Shown here piece by piece: positions 26,450-35,069 of a DNA stretch of 64,000 nucleotides. The DNA is from Allobosea sp. CS1GBMeth4 (GTDB lineage Bacteria > Pseudomonadota > Alphaproteobacteria > Rhizobiales > Beijerinckiaceae), in contig NZ_FYAS01000030.1 in the NCBI RefSeq assembly GCF_900185715.1, forward strand, positions 62,001 through 126,000, written 5' to 3'. The position numbers were made by a program, and so were the translations under genes. Within the stretch, counting starts at the first letter, position 1. Each line of letters opens with the position of its first letter. A model generated the notes under the pieces. That model saw only the letters and a list, made by a program, of their open reading frames with translations, ran no database searches and had not been told where the DNA came from.

Positions 26450-26519
26450 GCTTGACCTCGTTGACGCTACATCCGAACAGAAGGGCTCGCCCTATAGCTA
26501 GCGGGCGCGCCCGGCCAGC

Positions 26520-26542
26520 CAAAATTGAATTATTCGATTTTG
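26520..26542. promoter_or_regulatory. LysR-type T-N11-A palindrome
   Basis: CAAAAT (26520-26525), 11 bp, ATTTTG (26537-26542): a perfect 6-bp inverted repeat with the LysR spacing. The spacer is itself nearly symmetric (TGAATTATTCG), giving a 23-bp near-palindrome in an otherwise GC-rich gap. It lies 42 bp before the LysR start and 70 bp before the divergent ilvD start. Probable autoregulatory site of the adjacent LysR protein. Confidence 0.7.
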
Positions 26543-26584
26543 ACCATCGGCGCCGTCCATGCTGCGGGCGCGAAAGGCCTTGCG

Positions 26585-27445
26585 ATGCTGCGCAATATCG
26601 ACATCGACCTGCTGCGTTCCTTCGTCACCATCGCGGAGCTGCGCTCCTTCACCCGCGCCGCGGCCGCCCTCGCCCGCACGCAGTCGACCATCTCGACACA
26701 GGTGCGCAAGCTCGAGCAGATCGTCGGCCAGGCCTTGTTGCTGCGTTCGCCGCAGGAGGTGTTGCTGACCCGCGCCGGAGAGGATTTCCTGTCTTACGCC
26801 CGCCGCATCGTCGCGCTCCACGACGAGGCGCTCGATGTCGTCAGGGCCCAGAGCGTCTCCGGCCGGGTTCGCCTCGCGGTGATGGACGATTACGCCACCA
26901 TCGTCCTGCCGGAGACGCTCGCGCGCTTCGCCCGTTCGCATCCCGAGGTCGAGCTCGAGGTCACCACCGGCTTCACCCGCGACCTGATCGCCAGCCTCGG
27001 CGAGGCCTTCGACCTCGTCTTGGCGACACAGAAAGCCGGCGACGGCAGCGGCGAGGTGCTGCGGGCCGAGCGCACCGCCTGGGCCTGGTCCGACCGGCAC
27101 GACTTCCCGCCGGCAGGGCCGCTGCCGCTGGCCCTGCTGAAGGCGCCGAACATGTATCGCGAATGGGCCCTCGCCGCCCTGAACGAGGCCGGCCTGCCCT
27201 GGCGCATCCTGTTCTCCTCCTCCAGCATCGGCGCGGTCGAGGCCGTCGCCGCCGCCGGCGCGGCGCTGACCGTGGTCAAGGCGGGCACGGCCCGCCAAGG
27301 CCTCCGGCTCATCGGAGAGGCGGAAGGACTGCCCCCTTTGCCCGCCTCCGAGATCGCGCTTCACCTCGCCCCCGGCCGCACCGGCCCCGCGGCGCGCGCG
27401 CTGGCCGGCTTCCTGGCGCAGGAGCTGCGGATCGCGGGCGGCTGA
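26585..27445 (+). CDS. LysR family transcriptional regulator (next to ilvD)
   Basis: A 286-residue LysR regulator. HTH at residues 1-60 (DIDLLRSFVTIAELRSFTRA, AAALARTQSTISTQVRKLEQ), then the effector domain beginning GRVRLAVMDDYATIVLPETL. The ATG at 26585 (MLRNIDIDLLRSF) is the family-typical start; the longer frame begins at a TTG inside the palindrome. The effector domain is slightly short. Target is unknown; it is divergent from ilvD with a near-perfect LysR box between them. Confidence 0.92.
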   Translation: MLRNIDIDLLRSFVTIAELRSFTRAAAALARTQSTISTQVRKLEQIVGQALLLRSPQEVLLTRAGEDFLSYARRIVALHDEALDVVRAQSVSGRVRLAVMDDYATIVLPETLARFARSHPEVELEVTTGFTRDLIASLGEAFDLVLATQKAGDGSGEVLRAERTAWAWSDRHDFPPAGPLPLALLKAPNMYREWALAALNEAGLPWRILFSSSSIGAVEAVAAAGAALTVVKAGTARQGLRLIGEAEGLPPLPASEIALHLAPGRTGPAARALAGFLAQELRIAGG

Positions 27446-27576
27446 GCGCCGGCGGCGAGATCGCCGCCGCGGCCGAGAGGCCGACTTTTGGTGGTCTCGC
27501 CATGCCGCCGCACCTGTGGAACCATGCCACCCGGACGTGACGGGCGGTGCAGAACGAGAACGACCGGGAGGAGGCG

Positions 27577-28539
27577 ATGCGGCATCCCGAGCGGCGCCAG
27601 CATGCGGACAGGATCCATCGCGCCATCGAGGCGGGCGAGGCCGCGATGTCGGCTCTCGTCGCATCCTGGAAGCGCTCGGCCGCCCTGCACCGGCTCGATC
27701 CCGCCGAGCGCCGGCTGCCGCAGCGGCTCGGCGATCACGACCTCGCCATGGCCCGGGAGCACGTCGCGCCGCTGCTCAGGGCCGCCCAGACGACCCTGGA
27801 CCGCCTCTTTCTCGCCGTCGGCGGCATGGGCTGCTGCGTCCTGCTGGCGGATCGGCACGGTGTCCCGGTCGAGCGCCGCGGCGCGCCCGGCGACGACGGA
27901 ACCTTCGAGAGCTGGGGGCTGTGGACGGGCTGCGTCTGGAGCGAGGACAGCGAGGGCACCAACGGCATCGGCACCTGCCTCGTCGAGCAGCGCGCCCTGA
28001 CCATTCACCGCCATCAGCACTTCTTCACGCGCAACACCCTGCTCTCCTGCACGACCGCGCCGATCTACGATCACGAGGGCCGTCTCGCCGGCGCGCTCGA
28101 CGTCTCCTCCTGCCGTGCCGATCTCGGCGACGACCTCGTCAATCTCGTCGCGGTCGCCGTCGGCGACGCCGCCCGCCGGATCGAGGCCGAAGCCTTCCGT
28201 CTCGCCTATCCGCAGGCCCGGATCGTCGTGGCGCCCGCGGCGGACTGGACGCCCAACGCCCTCCTCGCGGTCGACAGGGACGATCTCGTGATCGGCGCCA
28301 CGCGCGCGGCGCGCCAGGCCTATCGCCATCGCGGCGACCTGATCGGCAGGCCGGTGCCCGCCAGCGACGACGCCGAAGCGCGCTACGAGGACGGGCTGCG
28401 CCATGCCGAGCGCGTCATCGTCGAACGCGCCCTGATCCGCTCCGGCGGGAACGTCACGGCCGCGGCGCGCCAGCTCGGCCTCTCGCGCGCCACCCTGCAT
28501 CGCAAGCTCGGCCGGCTCGGGCTCGAGCGCCCGCACTGA
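27577..28539 (+). CDS. GAF-HTH (AcoR-like) regulator lacking the AAA+ domain
   Basis: A 320-residue protein with the N-terminal AcoR-type sequence [13 protein letters not shown] and a GAF sensor ([40 protein letters not shown]). A C-terminal Fis-type HTH follows ([20 protein letters not shown]). Full-length AcoR activators carry a central sigma-54-interacting AAA+ domain of about 240 residues; here GAF leads straight to the HTH. It therefore cannot drive sigma-54 open-complex formation and probably works on ordinary promoters. Start 27577 is preceded by GGGAGGAGG. It lies immediately upstream, same strand, of a perfect 24-bp palindrome and an aldehyde dehydrogenase/alcohol dehydrogenase/DUF779 cluster, which it probably regulates. 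Confidence 0.85.
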   Translation: MRHPERRQHADRIHRAIEAGEAAMSALVASWKRSAALHRLDPAERRLPQRLGDHDLAMAREHVAPLLRAAQTTLDRLFLAVGGMGCCVLLADRHGVPVERRGAPGDDGTFESWGLWTGCVWSEDSEGTNGIGTCLVEQRALTIHRHQHFFTRNTLLSCTTAPIYDHEGRLAGALDVSSCRADLGDDLVNLVAVAVGDAARRIEAEAFRLAYPQARIVVAPAADWTPNALLAVDRDDLVIGATRAARQAYRHRGDLIGRPVPASDDAEARYEDGLRHAERVIVERALIRSGGNVTAAARQLGLSRATLHRKLGRLGLERPH

Positions 28540-28553
28540 AATATTGCACCGCA

Positions 28554-28577
28554 CAGTGTCGCAGCGCTGCGACACTG
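28554..28577. promoter_or_regulatory. Perfect 24-bp palindrome upstream of aldehyde dehydrogenase
   Basis: The core is TGTCGCAGCGCTGCGACA, extended by CAG and CTG on the two sides to a perfect 24-bp inverted repeat. It begins 15 bp after the regulator stop codon and lies 98 bp before the aldehyde dehydrogenase ATG. The form TGTCGCA-N4-TGCGACA resembles sites used by Fis-type HTH activators such as AcoR. A rho-independent terminator is less likely because no T run follows. Confidence 0.65.
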
Positions 28578-28675
28578 GGCCGGTGCCCGTTGCGCCGGCG
28601 GGGCTGACAGGGCTGCGGCGTCGGCGACACTTCCAGGCAGGACGCGGATGTCAGCGTCGTTCCAGGGAGGTCAGC

Positions 28676-30193
28676 ATGAACAAGCCCGAATTCGTCCATT
28701 CCGCCGCCGCGCCGTTCAAGGCACGCTACGGCAACTTCATCGGCGGCAAATGGACCGAGCCGGCGGCGGGCCGCTATTTCGAGAACCGGTCGCCGATCAA
28801 TGGCCAGCTCCTCTGCGAGGTCGCCCGCTCGGACGCGGCCGACATCGAGGCCGCGCTCGACGCCGCCCATGCCGCCAGGGAGGCCTGGGGCCGCACCAGC
28901 GCCGCCGAGCGCGCCCTGCTGCTCAACCGCATCGCCGACCGGATCGAGGACAATCTCGGCACGCTCGCCCTCGCCGAGACCTGGGACAACGGCAAGCCGA
29001 TCCGCGAGACCACGGCAGCCGACCTGCCGCTCGCCATCGACCATTTCCGTTACTTCGCCGGCGCCGTCCGCGCCCAGGAAGGCGGCATCTCCGAGATCGA
29101 CCACGACACCGTGGCCTATCATTTCCACGAGCCGCTCGGCGTCGTCGGCCAGATCATCCCCTGGAACTTCCCGCTGCTGATGGCGGTGTGGAAGCTCGCG
29201 CCGGCTCTGGCGGCCGGCAACTGCGTCGTGCTCAAGCCGGCCGAGCAGACGCCCGCCTCGATCCTGGTGCTGGCCGAGCTGATCGCGGACATCCTGCCGC
29301 CCGGCGTCCTCAACATCGTCAACGGCTTCGGCCTGGAAGCAGGCAAGCCGCTCGCCTCCAGCCCGCGCATCGCCAAGATCGCCTTCACCGGCGAGACGAC
29401 GACGGGGCGGCTGATCATGCAGTACGCCTCGCAGAACCTGATCCCGGTGACGCTGGAGCTCGGCGGCAAGTCGCCGAACATCTTCTTCCAGGACGTCGCG
29501 GCGGAGGATGACGACTTCCTCGACAAGGCCATCGAGGGCTTCGTCATGTTCGCGCTGAACCAGGGCGAGGTCTGCACCTGCCCGAGCCGGGCGCTGATCC
29601 ACGAGACGATCTACGACCGCTTCATGGAGAAGGCGCTGAAGCGGGTCGAGGCGATCGTGCTCGGCGACCCGCGCAATCCCGCGACCATGGTCGGCGCGCA
29701 GGCCTCCGGCGAGCAGCTGGAGAAGATCCTCTCCTATATCGACATCGGCCGGAAGGAGGGCGCCGAGGTCCTGATCGGCGGCGAGCGCAACCAGCTGCCG
29801 GGCGACCTCGCCGGCGGCTACTACGTCAAGCCGACCGTGTTCCGCGGCCACAACCGGATGCGCATCTTCCAGGAGGAGATCTTCGGCCCGGTCGTCTCGG
29901 TGACGACCTTCAGGGACGACGAGGAGGCGCTGTCGATCGCCAACGACACGCTCTACGGCCTCGGCGCCGGCGTCTGGACCCGCGACGGCACCCGCGCCTA
30001 CCGCTTCGGCCGCGCCATCCAGGCCGGCCGCGTCTGGACCAACTGCTACCACGCCTATCCGGCCCATGCGGCCTTCGGCGGCTACAAGCAGTCCGGCATC
30101 GGCCGCGAAAACCACAAGATGATGCTCGACCATTACCAGCAGACCAAGAATCTCCTGGTCAGCTACGCCCCGAAGAAGCTCGGCTTCTTCTGA
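28676..30193 (+). CDS. NAD-dependent aldehyde dehydrogenase (acetaldehyde dehydrogenase type)
   Basis: A 505-residue ALDH. Catalytic Cys300 lies in [14 protein letters not shown] and the general-base Glu in [10 protein letters not shown]; the NAD-binding segment is [20 protein letters not shown]. Length and the GEVCTCPSR variant match the ExaC/AldA/AcoD group that oxidises acetaldehyde and other short aldehydes to acids. The ATG at 28676 has GGGAGG seven bases upstream. It is downstream of a GAF-HTH regulator and upstream of a Zn-alcohol dehydrogenase and a DUF779 protein, a common set for ethanol or short-alcohol oxidation. Confidence 0.95.
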   Translation: MNKPEFVHSAAAPFKARYGNFIGGKWTEPAAGRYFENRSPINGQLLCEVARSDAADIEAALDAAHAAREAWGRTSAAERALLLNRIADRIEDNLGTLALAETWDNGKPIRETTAADLPLAIDHFRYFAGAVRAQEGGISEIDHDTVAYHFHEPLGVVGQIIPWNFPLLMAVWKLAPALAAGNCVVLKPAEQTPASILVLAELIADILPPGVLNIVNGFGLEAGKPLASSPRIAKIAFTGETTTGRLIMQYASQNLIPVTLELGGKSPNIFFQDVAAEDDDFLDKAIEGFVMFALNQGEVCTCPSRALIHETIYDRFMEKALKRVEAIVLGDPRNPATMVGAQASGEQLEKILSYIDIGRKEGAEVLIGGERNQLPGDLAGGYYVKPTVFRGHNRMRIFQEEIFGPVVSVTTFRDDEEALSIANDTLYGLGAGVWTRDGTRAYRFGRAIQAGRVWTNCYHAYPAHAAFGGYKQSGIGRENHKMMLDHYQQTKNLLVSYAPKKLGFF

Positions 30194-30349
30194 TCCCGCG
30201 CCGGGAGGGAAGCCGATCGCCGCGCAGCTTGCGCTGCATCAAGGATCCCCTCCCGGACCGCGACCACCATGCGTCGAGGGTGCAGGACCATTCCGGAGCG
30301 ATGCTCACGGACGCCGGCCCGACCAGTCGAAAACGGAGGTTTCCCAGCC

Positions 30350-31381
30350 ATGGCCAGGACGATGAAGGCCGCCGTCGTGCGGATGTTCGGAAAGCCGTTG
30401 ACGATCGACGAGGTGCCGGTGCCCGAGCCCGGCCCGGGCATGATCCAGGTCGCCATCAAGGCTTCCGGCGTCTGCCATACCGATCTCCACGCCGCCGAAG
30501 GCGATTGGCCGGTGAAGCCGAACCCGCCCTTCATTCCGGGCCATGAGGGCGTCGGCTTCGTCTCGGCGGTCGGGGCCGGCGTCAAGCACGTCAAGGAGGG
30601 CGACCGCGTCGGCGTGCCCTGGCTCTACACCGCCTGCGGCCATTGCCGGCACTGCCTCGGCGGCTGGGAGACCTTGTGCGAGGCCCAGCAGAACACCGGC
30701 TATTCGGTCAATGGCGGCTTCGCCGAATACGTCGTCGCCGACCCGAACTATGTCGGGCACCTGCCGGACAACATTGCCTTCACCGAGATCGCCCCCGTGC
30801 TGTGCGCCGGCGTCACGGTCTACAAGGGCCTCAAGGTCACCGACACCAAGCCGGGCGACTGGGTCGTGATCTCCGGCATCGGCGGCCTCGGCCACATGGC
30901 GGTGCAATACGCCAGGGCGATGGGCCTCAACGTCGCCGCGGTCGACATCGACGACGCCAAGCTCGATCTGGCGCGGCGCCTGGGCGCGACCGTCACCGTC
31001 AACGCCCGGAACGAGGATCCCCGCAGCGTGATCCGCCGCGAGACCGGCGGCGGCGCCCAGGGCGTGCTCGTCACCGCGGTCAGCCCCAAGGCCTTCGAGC
31101 AGGCCATCGGCATGGTCTCCCGCGGCGGCACGATCTCGCTCAACGGCCTGCCGCCCGGCGGCTTCCCGCTCGACATCTTCGGCATGGTGCTGAACGGCAT
31201 CACGGTGCGCGGCTCGATTGTCGGGACGCGGCTCGATCTGCAGGAATCGCTCGACTTCGCCGCCGACGGCAAGGTCAAGGCGACGATCTCCACGGCGAAG
31301 CTCGAGGACATCAACGAGGTCTTCGAGCGGATGCACAAGGGCCAGATCGAGGGCCGCATCGTGCTCGACCTGGCGGCCTGA
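30350..31381 (+). CDS. Zinc-dependent alcohol dehydrogenase (AdhP-like)
   Basis: A 343-residue bacterial class alcohol dehydrogenase. Catalytic zinc: Cys42 ([19 protein letters not shown]) and His65-Glu66 (PGHEGVG). Structural zinc: Cys96, Cys99, Cys102 and Cys110 ([16 protein letters not shown]). Rossmann motif [19 protein letters not shown]. Sequence style and length match AdhP/AdhA ethanol dehydrogenases. It lies 156 bp after the aldehyde dehydrogenase and is followed after 2 bp by DUF779, so alcohol to aldehyde to acid oxidation is encoded in order. Start 30350 ([10 protein letters not shown]) has GGAGG upstream; an internal ATG at 30362 is also possible. Confidence 0.95.
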   Translation: MARTMKAAVVRMFGKPLTIDEVPVPEPGPGMIQVAIKASGVCHTDLHAAEGDWPVKPNPPFIPGHEGVGFVSAVGAGVKHVKEGDRVGVPWLYTACGHCRHCLGGWETLCEAQQNTGYSVNGGFAEYVVADPNYVGHLPDNIAFTEIAPVLCAGVTVYKGLKVTDTKPGDWVVISGIGGLGHMAVQYARAMGLNVAAVDIDDAKLDLARRLGATVTVNARNEDPRSVIRRETGGGAQGVLVTAVSPKAFEQAIGMVSRGGTISLNGLPPGGFPLDIFGMVLNGITVRGSIVGTRLDLQESLDFAADGKVKATISTAKLEDINEVFERMHKGQIEGRIVLDLAA

Positions 31382-31383
31382 GG

Positions 31384-31746
31384 GTGGCCCAGCAGGCCTC
31401 GTCCGCAGGGGCGCAACCCGCGGTCCGGGCGACGCCTGCCGCCATCGCGCTGCTCGACGAGATCATCGCCGAGTACGGCCCGGTGCTGTTCCACCAGTCC
31501 GGCGGCTGCTGCGATGGCTCCTCGCCGATGTGCTATGCGCGCGGCGACTTCATCCTCGGCGACCGCGACGTGCTGCTCGGCACGATCGGCGGGACGCCGT
31601 TCTATATCGGCGCCGCGCAATATGAAGCCTGGAAGCACACGACGCTGACCATCGACGTCGTGCCGGGCCGCGGCGGCATGTTCTCGCTCGACAATGGCCG
31701 CGAACGCCGCTTCCTCGTCCGCTCGGAGATCTGCCGGATCGATTGA
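31384..31746 (+). CDS. DUF779 domain protein
   Basis: A 120-residue protein from a GTG start two bases after the alcohol dehydrogenase stop. The sequence [20 protein letters not shown] and the C-terminal [13 protein letters not shown] define the DUF779 family, small proteins usually encoded beside NAD-dependent acetaldehyde dehydrogenases. Conserved cysteines suggest metal binding or redox activity, but the function is not established. Placement at the end of the ALDH-ADH cluster supports a helper role in aldehyde oxidation (inference). Confidence 0.88.
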   Translation: MAQQASSAGAQPAVRATPAAIALLDEIIAEYGPVLFHQSGGCCDGSSPMCYARGDFILGDRDVLLGTIGGTPFYIGAAQYEAWKHTTLTIDVVPGRGGMFSLDNGRERRFLVRSEICRID

Positions 31747-31755
31747 GGCCGGTGC

Positions 31756-33378
31756 TCAGGCGCCCGGCAGCCGGTACGTCCTGAACATCTCCCTGAGCGC
31801 CGTCTTCTGGATCTTGCCGGTCGCCGTGTGCGGGATCGCCTCGACCAGCACGACATCGTCCGGCAGCCACCATTTCGCGACCTTGCCGCTGAGATAGGCC
31901 AGCATCTCCTCGCGGCCGGGCGAACGCCCCGGCCTGGGCACGATCACCAGCAGCGGCCGCTCGTCCCATTTCGGATGGGAAACGCCGATCACCGCCGCCT
32001 CCGCCACATCGGGATGGCCGATGGCGAGGTTTTCGAGCTCGATCGAGGAGATCCACTCGCCGCCGGACTTGATCACGTCCTTGGAGCGGTCCGTGACCTG
32101 CATGTAGCCGTGCGGGTCGATGGTCGCGACGTCGCCGGTGTCGAAGAAGCCGTGCTCGTCGAGGATCTGGTCGTATTGGTAATAGGCCCCGGCGACGGCC
32201 GGCCCGCGCACCTTGAGCCGGCCGAAGGTCTTGCCGTCCCAGGGCAGGTCGCGTCCGTCATCGTCGGTCAGGCGGAACTCGACGGTGAAGGGCGGATGGC
32301 CTTGCTTGACCTTGAGATCGTAGAGCGCCTCGCCCGCGAGCCCGTCATAGACCGGCTTGATCGAGCAGAACGAGCCGATCGGGCTCATCTCCGTCATCCC
32401 CCAGGCATGGTCGACTGTGACGCCGTACCGGGTCTCGAACGCCTCGGTCATCGCCCGCGGGCAGGCCGAGCCGCCGATCACGACGCGCTTCAGCGTGTCG
32501 AGCCTGCCGCCGGTCGCTTCGAGATGCTGCAGCAGGCCGAGCCAGACGGTCGGCACCGCCGCGGTCAGCGTCACCTTTTCGCCGTTGAGCAGTTCCAGCA
32601 GCGAGGCACCGTCGAGCTTCATGCCCGGCATGACCAGCTTCGCCCCGGTCATCGGCGCCGAGTAGGCGAGCGACCAGCTGTTGGCGTGGAAGAGCGGCAC
32701 CACCGGCATGACGACGGTGCGTGCCGACAGGCCCATATAGTCCGGCTGGGCGCAGGCCATGGCGTGCAGCACGTTCGAGCGGTGCGAGTAGAGCACGCCC
32801 TTGGGCCCGCCGGTCGTGCCCGAGGTGTAGCAGAGCCCGGCCGCGGTGTTCTCGTCGAACTGCGCCCAGGCGAAATCGGCGTCGGCCCCGGCGAGCCAGT
32901 CCTCATAGGGCACCGCGTTCCTGAGCGAAGTCTGCGGCATATGCGCGGCGTCGGTCAGCACGACATAGCGTTCGACGCTCGGCAGCTTGTCCTGCAGGCC
33001 CTCCATCAGGGAGATGAAGGTGAGGTCGAGAAAGACCAGCCGGTCCTCGGCATGGTTGATCAACTGCGCGATCTGCTCGGGAAAGAGCCGCGGATTGACG
33101 GTGTGGGTGATCGCGCCCATGCCGCTGATGCCGTACCAGAGCGCGAGATGCCGGTCGGTGTTCCAGGCCAGCGTCGCGACGCGGTCGCCGAGACGGATGC
33201 CGTCCCGCGTCAGCCGCTTGGCGATAGTCAGCGCATTCCGGCGAATTCCGGCGTAATCCGTGCGTCGGACCGGCCCTTCGACGCTGCGGGAGACGACTTC
33301 GCGGCCGCCATGCTGGATCGCCGCGTGGTCGATGATCCGGTGGATCAGCAGCGGCCAATGCTGCATCAGCCCGAGCAT
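31756..33378 (-). CDS. Fatty-acid/acyl-CoA ligase (AMP-forming)
   Basis: A 540-residue ANL-superfamily enzyme. The AMP-binding P-loop is [19 protein letters not shown]5-type motif [16 protein letters not shown], the hinge and C-terminal domain [20 protein letters not shown], and the catalytic lysine region [14 protein letters not shown]. Length and motifs fit medium/long-chain fatty-acid-CoA ligases (AlkK/FadD-like), which activate a fatty acid to acyl-CoA via an acyl-adenylate. It is divergent from a MarR regulator with an overlapping inverted repeat in the gap; the MarR and patatin genes beyond suggest a lipid-related unit. Confidence 0.93.
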   Translation of the reverse strand: MLGLMQHWPLLIHRIIDHAAIQHGGREVVSRSVEGPVRRTDYAGIRRNALTIAKRLTRDGIRLGDRVATLAWNTDRHLALWYGISGMGAITHTVNPRLFPEQIAQLINHAEDRLVFLDLTFISLMEGLQDKLPSVERYVVLTDAAHMPQTSLRNAVPYEDWLAGADADFAWAQFDENTAAGLCYTSGTTGGPKGVLYSHRSNVLHAMACAQPDYMGLSARTVVMPVVPLFHANSWSLAYSAPMTGAKLVMPGMKLDGASLLELLNGEKVTLTAAVPTVWLGLLQHLEATGGRLDTLKRVVIGGSACPRAMTEAFETRYGVTVDHAWGMTEMSPIGSFCSIKPVYDGLAGEALYDLKVKQGHPPFTVEFRLTDDDGRDLPWDGKTFGRLKVRGPAVAGAYYQYDQILDEHGFFDTGDVATIDPHGYMQVTDRSKDVIKSGGEWISSIELENLAIGHPDVAEAAVIGVSHPKWDERPLLVIVPRPGRSPGREEMLAYLSGKVAKWWLPDDVVLVEAIPHTATGKIQKTALREMFRTYRLPGA

Positions 33379-33469
33379 GCGTTTCTCCCTGTCGTCTCGC
33401 CTCGGTTTTTGGCAGCATAGCGAGCGGGCGCCGCGCGGCGAAAGCCCTCGCGCCCGATTGGGGGATGAG

Positions 33470-33486
33470 TTAGTTTAGAACTAAAC
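33470..33486. promoter_or_regulatory. Overlapping inverted repeats before marR (probable MarR operator)
   Basis: TTAGTT-TAG-AACTAA (33470-33484) and GTTTAG-AA-CTAAAC (33473-33486) are two perfect 6-bp inverted repeats interleaved in one 17-bp AT-rich stretch, ending 10 bp before the MarR start codon. Such a site would block translation-proximal promoter elements and fits autorepression by a MarR dimer. It may also affect the divergent acyl-CoA ligase promoter 92 bp away. Confidence 0.65.
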
Positions 33487-33496
33487 GATCTAGGGA

Positions 33497-33973
33497 ATGA
33501 ACGCCTTGTCTCTGCCGCGCCCTGCCCCCGTCCCGGAGCCCGTCGAGCCGGACCGCGTCTGGTTCCGCTTCATGCGGCTGCATCAGCGCATGCTCGGGCA
33601 GATGACGGTGCGCATCCGCGAGCTCGGGCTCTCCATCCCGCAGTTCGACCTGCTCTCGACCCTGACCGAGCGCGAGGGCATCAGCCAGTCCGAGCTCGCC
33701 GAGCGGCTCTACGTCACCAAGGGCAACGTCTCCGGCCTGGTCGACCGGCTGGTCCAGGCCGGGCTGGTCGAGCGCCGCGCCATCGTCGGCGACCGGCGCT
33801 CCTATGCGATGCATCTGACCCCCGAGGGCCGGCGCCTCGCCGAGGCCGGCATCGCGGCGCAGCGCGACTATGTCGCGCAGACGCTGGGCAAGCTGCCGGC
33901 GGAGGATATCGCCGAGCTCGACCGCCTCGTCCTCGCCTGGCGCGAGCGCGCCCGCGCCGTCGACGCGCCCTGA
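33497..33973 (+). CDS. MarR family transcriptional regulator
   Basis: A 158-residue winged-helix regulator. The DNA-binding part is GISQSELAERLYVTKGNVSG followed by LVDRLVQAGLVERR and the wing GDRRSYAMHLTPEGRRLAEA, typical of MarR. N- and C-terminal helices provide dimerisation. Its stop overlaps the patatin start (TGATG), so the two are co-translated. It probably controls itself, the patatin gene and the divergent acyl-CoA ligase, with a fatty acid or aromatic ligand as possible effector (inference). Confidence 0.93.
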   Translation: MNALSLPRPAPVPEPVEPDRVWFRFMRLHQRMLGQMTVRIRELGLSIPQFDLLSTLTEREGISQSELAERLYVTKGNVSGLVDRLVQAGLVERRAIVGDRRSYAMHLTPEGRRLAEAGIAAQRDYVAQTLGKLPAEDIAELDRLVLAWRERARAVDAP

Positions 33974-34821
33974 TGTTCCAGGGTCTCGCCTATGCCGGCG
34001 GCGGCAATCGCTGCTACTGGCAGGGCGGCTTCCACGAGACGGTGGCGCCCCGGCTCGCCCTGAAGCCGCGCCGGGTCGTCGGCGCCAGCGCCGGCGCCTT
34101 CGCCATGCTCTATACCGCTCTCGGCCTCGGGCCGACCGTGCGCGAGCTGGTGCGCGAGGCCTGCATCGGCCGCACCTCCGATCTCGACTGGGCAGCCTTC
34201 CGCCGCGGCGGGCGGCTCTTCCCGGTCGGCGAGATGTATCGCGACATGCTTCGCCTGCTGTTCACACCCGGGCGGCTGGCCGAACTCGGGGCGCAGGCCG
34301 ACTTCCTGATCGCGGTCTCGCGGCCGCCGCGCTTCTGGCCGCTGCCGCTGATCGCGGCGCTCGGCATCGGCGCCTATCAGCTCGAGAAGCGCCTGCGCCG
34401 CCCGGTCCACCCGACCGCCGGGCGCCGCCTCGGCTTCCGGCCCGATCTGATCCGCATCGCCGATTGCGCCGGCCCGGACGAGCTCGTCGCGGCGCTGATG
34501 GCGAGCGCTTCGGTGCCGCCCTTCATGCCCGCCGGCGCCGTCGCCAGCCGCGCCGCACTCGATGGCGGGCTGGTCGACAGCGCCCCGGCCTGGGCGCTCG
34601 CCGACGTGGAAGCCGCCGGCGCGCCGACGCTCGTGCTGCTGACGCGCCCCTTCGCCGAGGTGCCGCAGGTCGAAGGCCGCACCTATGCCCGCCCGTCGCA
34701 GCCGATCCCGGTCAGCCAGTTCACCATCAGCAACTGGGAGGGCATCCGTTTCGCCTATGAGCTCGGTGTGAAGGACGGCGAGGATTTCCTGAGGACGATG
34801 GAGCAGCGGATGGCGGGGTAG
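33973..34821 (+). CDS. Patatin-like phospholipase family protein
   Basis: A 282-residue patatin-fold acyl hydrolase. Oxyanion loop LAYAGGGNRCYWQGGF (G-G-G/R-N-R type), nucleophile Ser39 in VVGASAGAFAM (GxSxG), and catalytic Asp197 in ALDGGLVDSAP (the DG[G/A] motif) form the expected Ser-Asp dyad. No signal peptide; probably cytoplasmic. Patatins cleave acyl groups from phospholipids or other esters. It is co-translated with MarR and close to the divergent acyl-CoA ligase, so released fatty acids could be activated by that ligase (inference). Confidence 0.9.
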   Translation: MFQGLAYAGGGNRCYWQGGFHETVAPRLALKPRRVVGASAGAFAMLYTALGLGPTVRELVREACIGRTSDLDWAAFRRGGRLFPVGEMYRDMLRLLFTPGRLAELGAQADFLIAVSRPPRFWPLPLIAALGIGAYQLEKRLRRPVHPTAGRRLGFRPDLIRIADCAGPDELVAALMASASVPPFMPAGAVASRAALDGGLVDSAPAWALADVEAAGAPTLVLLTRPFAEVPQVEGRTYARPSQPIPVSQFTISNWEGIRFAYELGVKDGEDFLRTMEQRMAG

Positions 34822-34852
34822 AGAGCCGAACATGAAAGAAGTGCGCGGGGAA

Positions 34853-34983
34853 CCCTTCTCCCGCGTGGGAGAAGGGCAGGGATGAGGGCCTGCCCTATCC
34901 GATTGAGGTCGCAGCGGCAGCCGCGGCACCCAACGATCAGCGGCGGTCCCTCACCCCTGCCCCTCTCCCATCCGGGAGAGGGG
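34853..34983. repeat. Paired REP-like hairpins in opposite orientation
   Basis: First hairpin CCCTTCTCCC-GCGT-GGGAGAAGGG (34853-34876), followed by GCAGGGATGAGGG; second hairpin CCCCTCTCCC-ATCC-GGGAGAGGGG (34960-34983), preceded by CCCTCACCCCTGC. Each has a perfect 10-bp stem and a 4-nt loop, and the two units face each other, so the whole 131 bp forms a larger inverted structure, similar to paired REP (BIME-like) elements. It fills most of the 248-bp gap between patatin and amidase. Confidence 0.75.
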
Positions 34984-35069
34984 TTTGCGCACTCCGCTAC
35001 GCACAGCACTTCATTGTCCCGGCCCACACCCCTGGTCTACGATTCAAGTCCCCTCCGCCGGACCCCCCG

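Noticed and set aside
28578-28675. Sigma-54 (-24/-12) promoter for the aldehyde dehydrogenase gene
   Set aside because: GGTGCCCGTTGC has the right flavour, but the GG and GC elements are two bases too close, and the linked regulator lacks the sigma-54 interaction domain.
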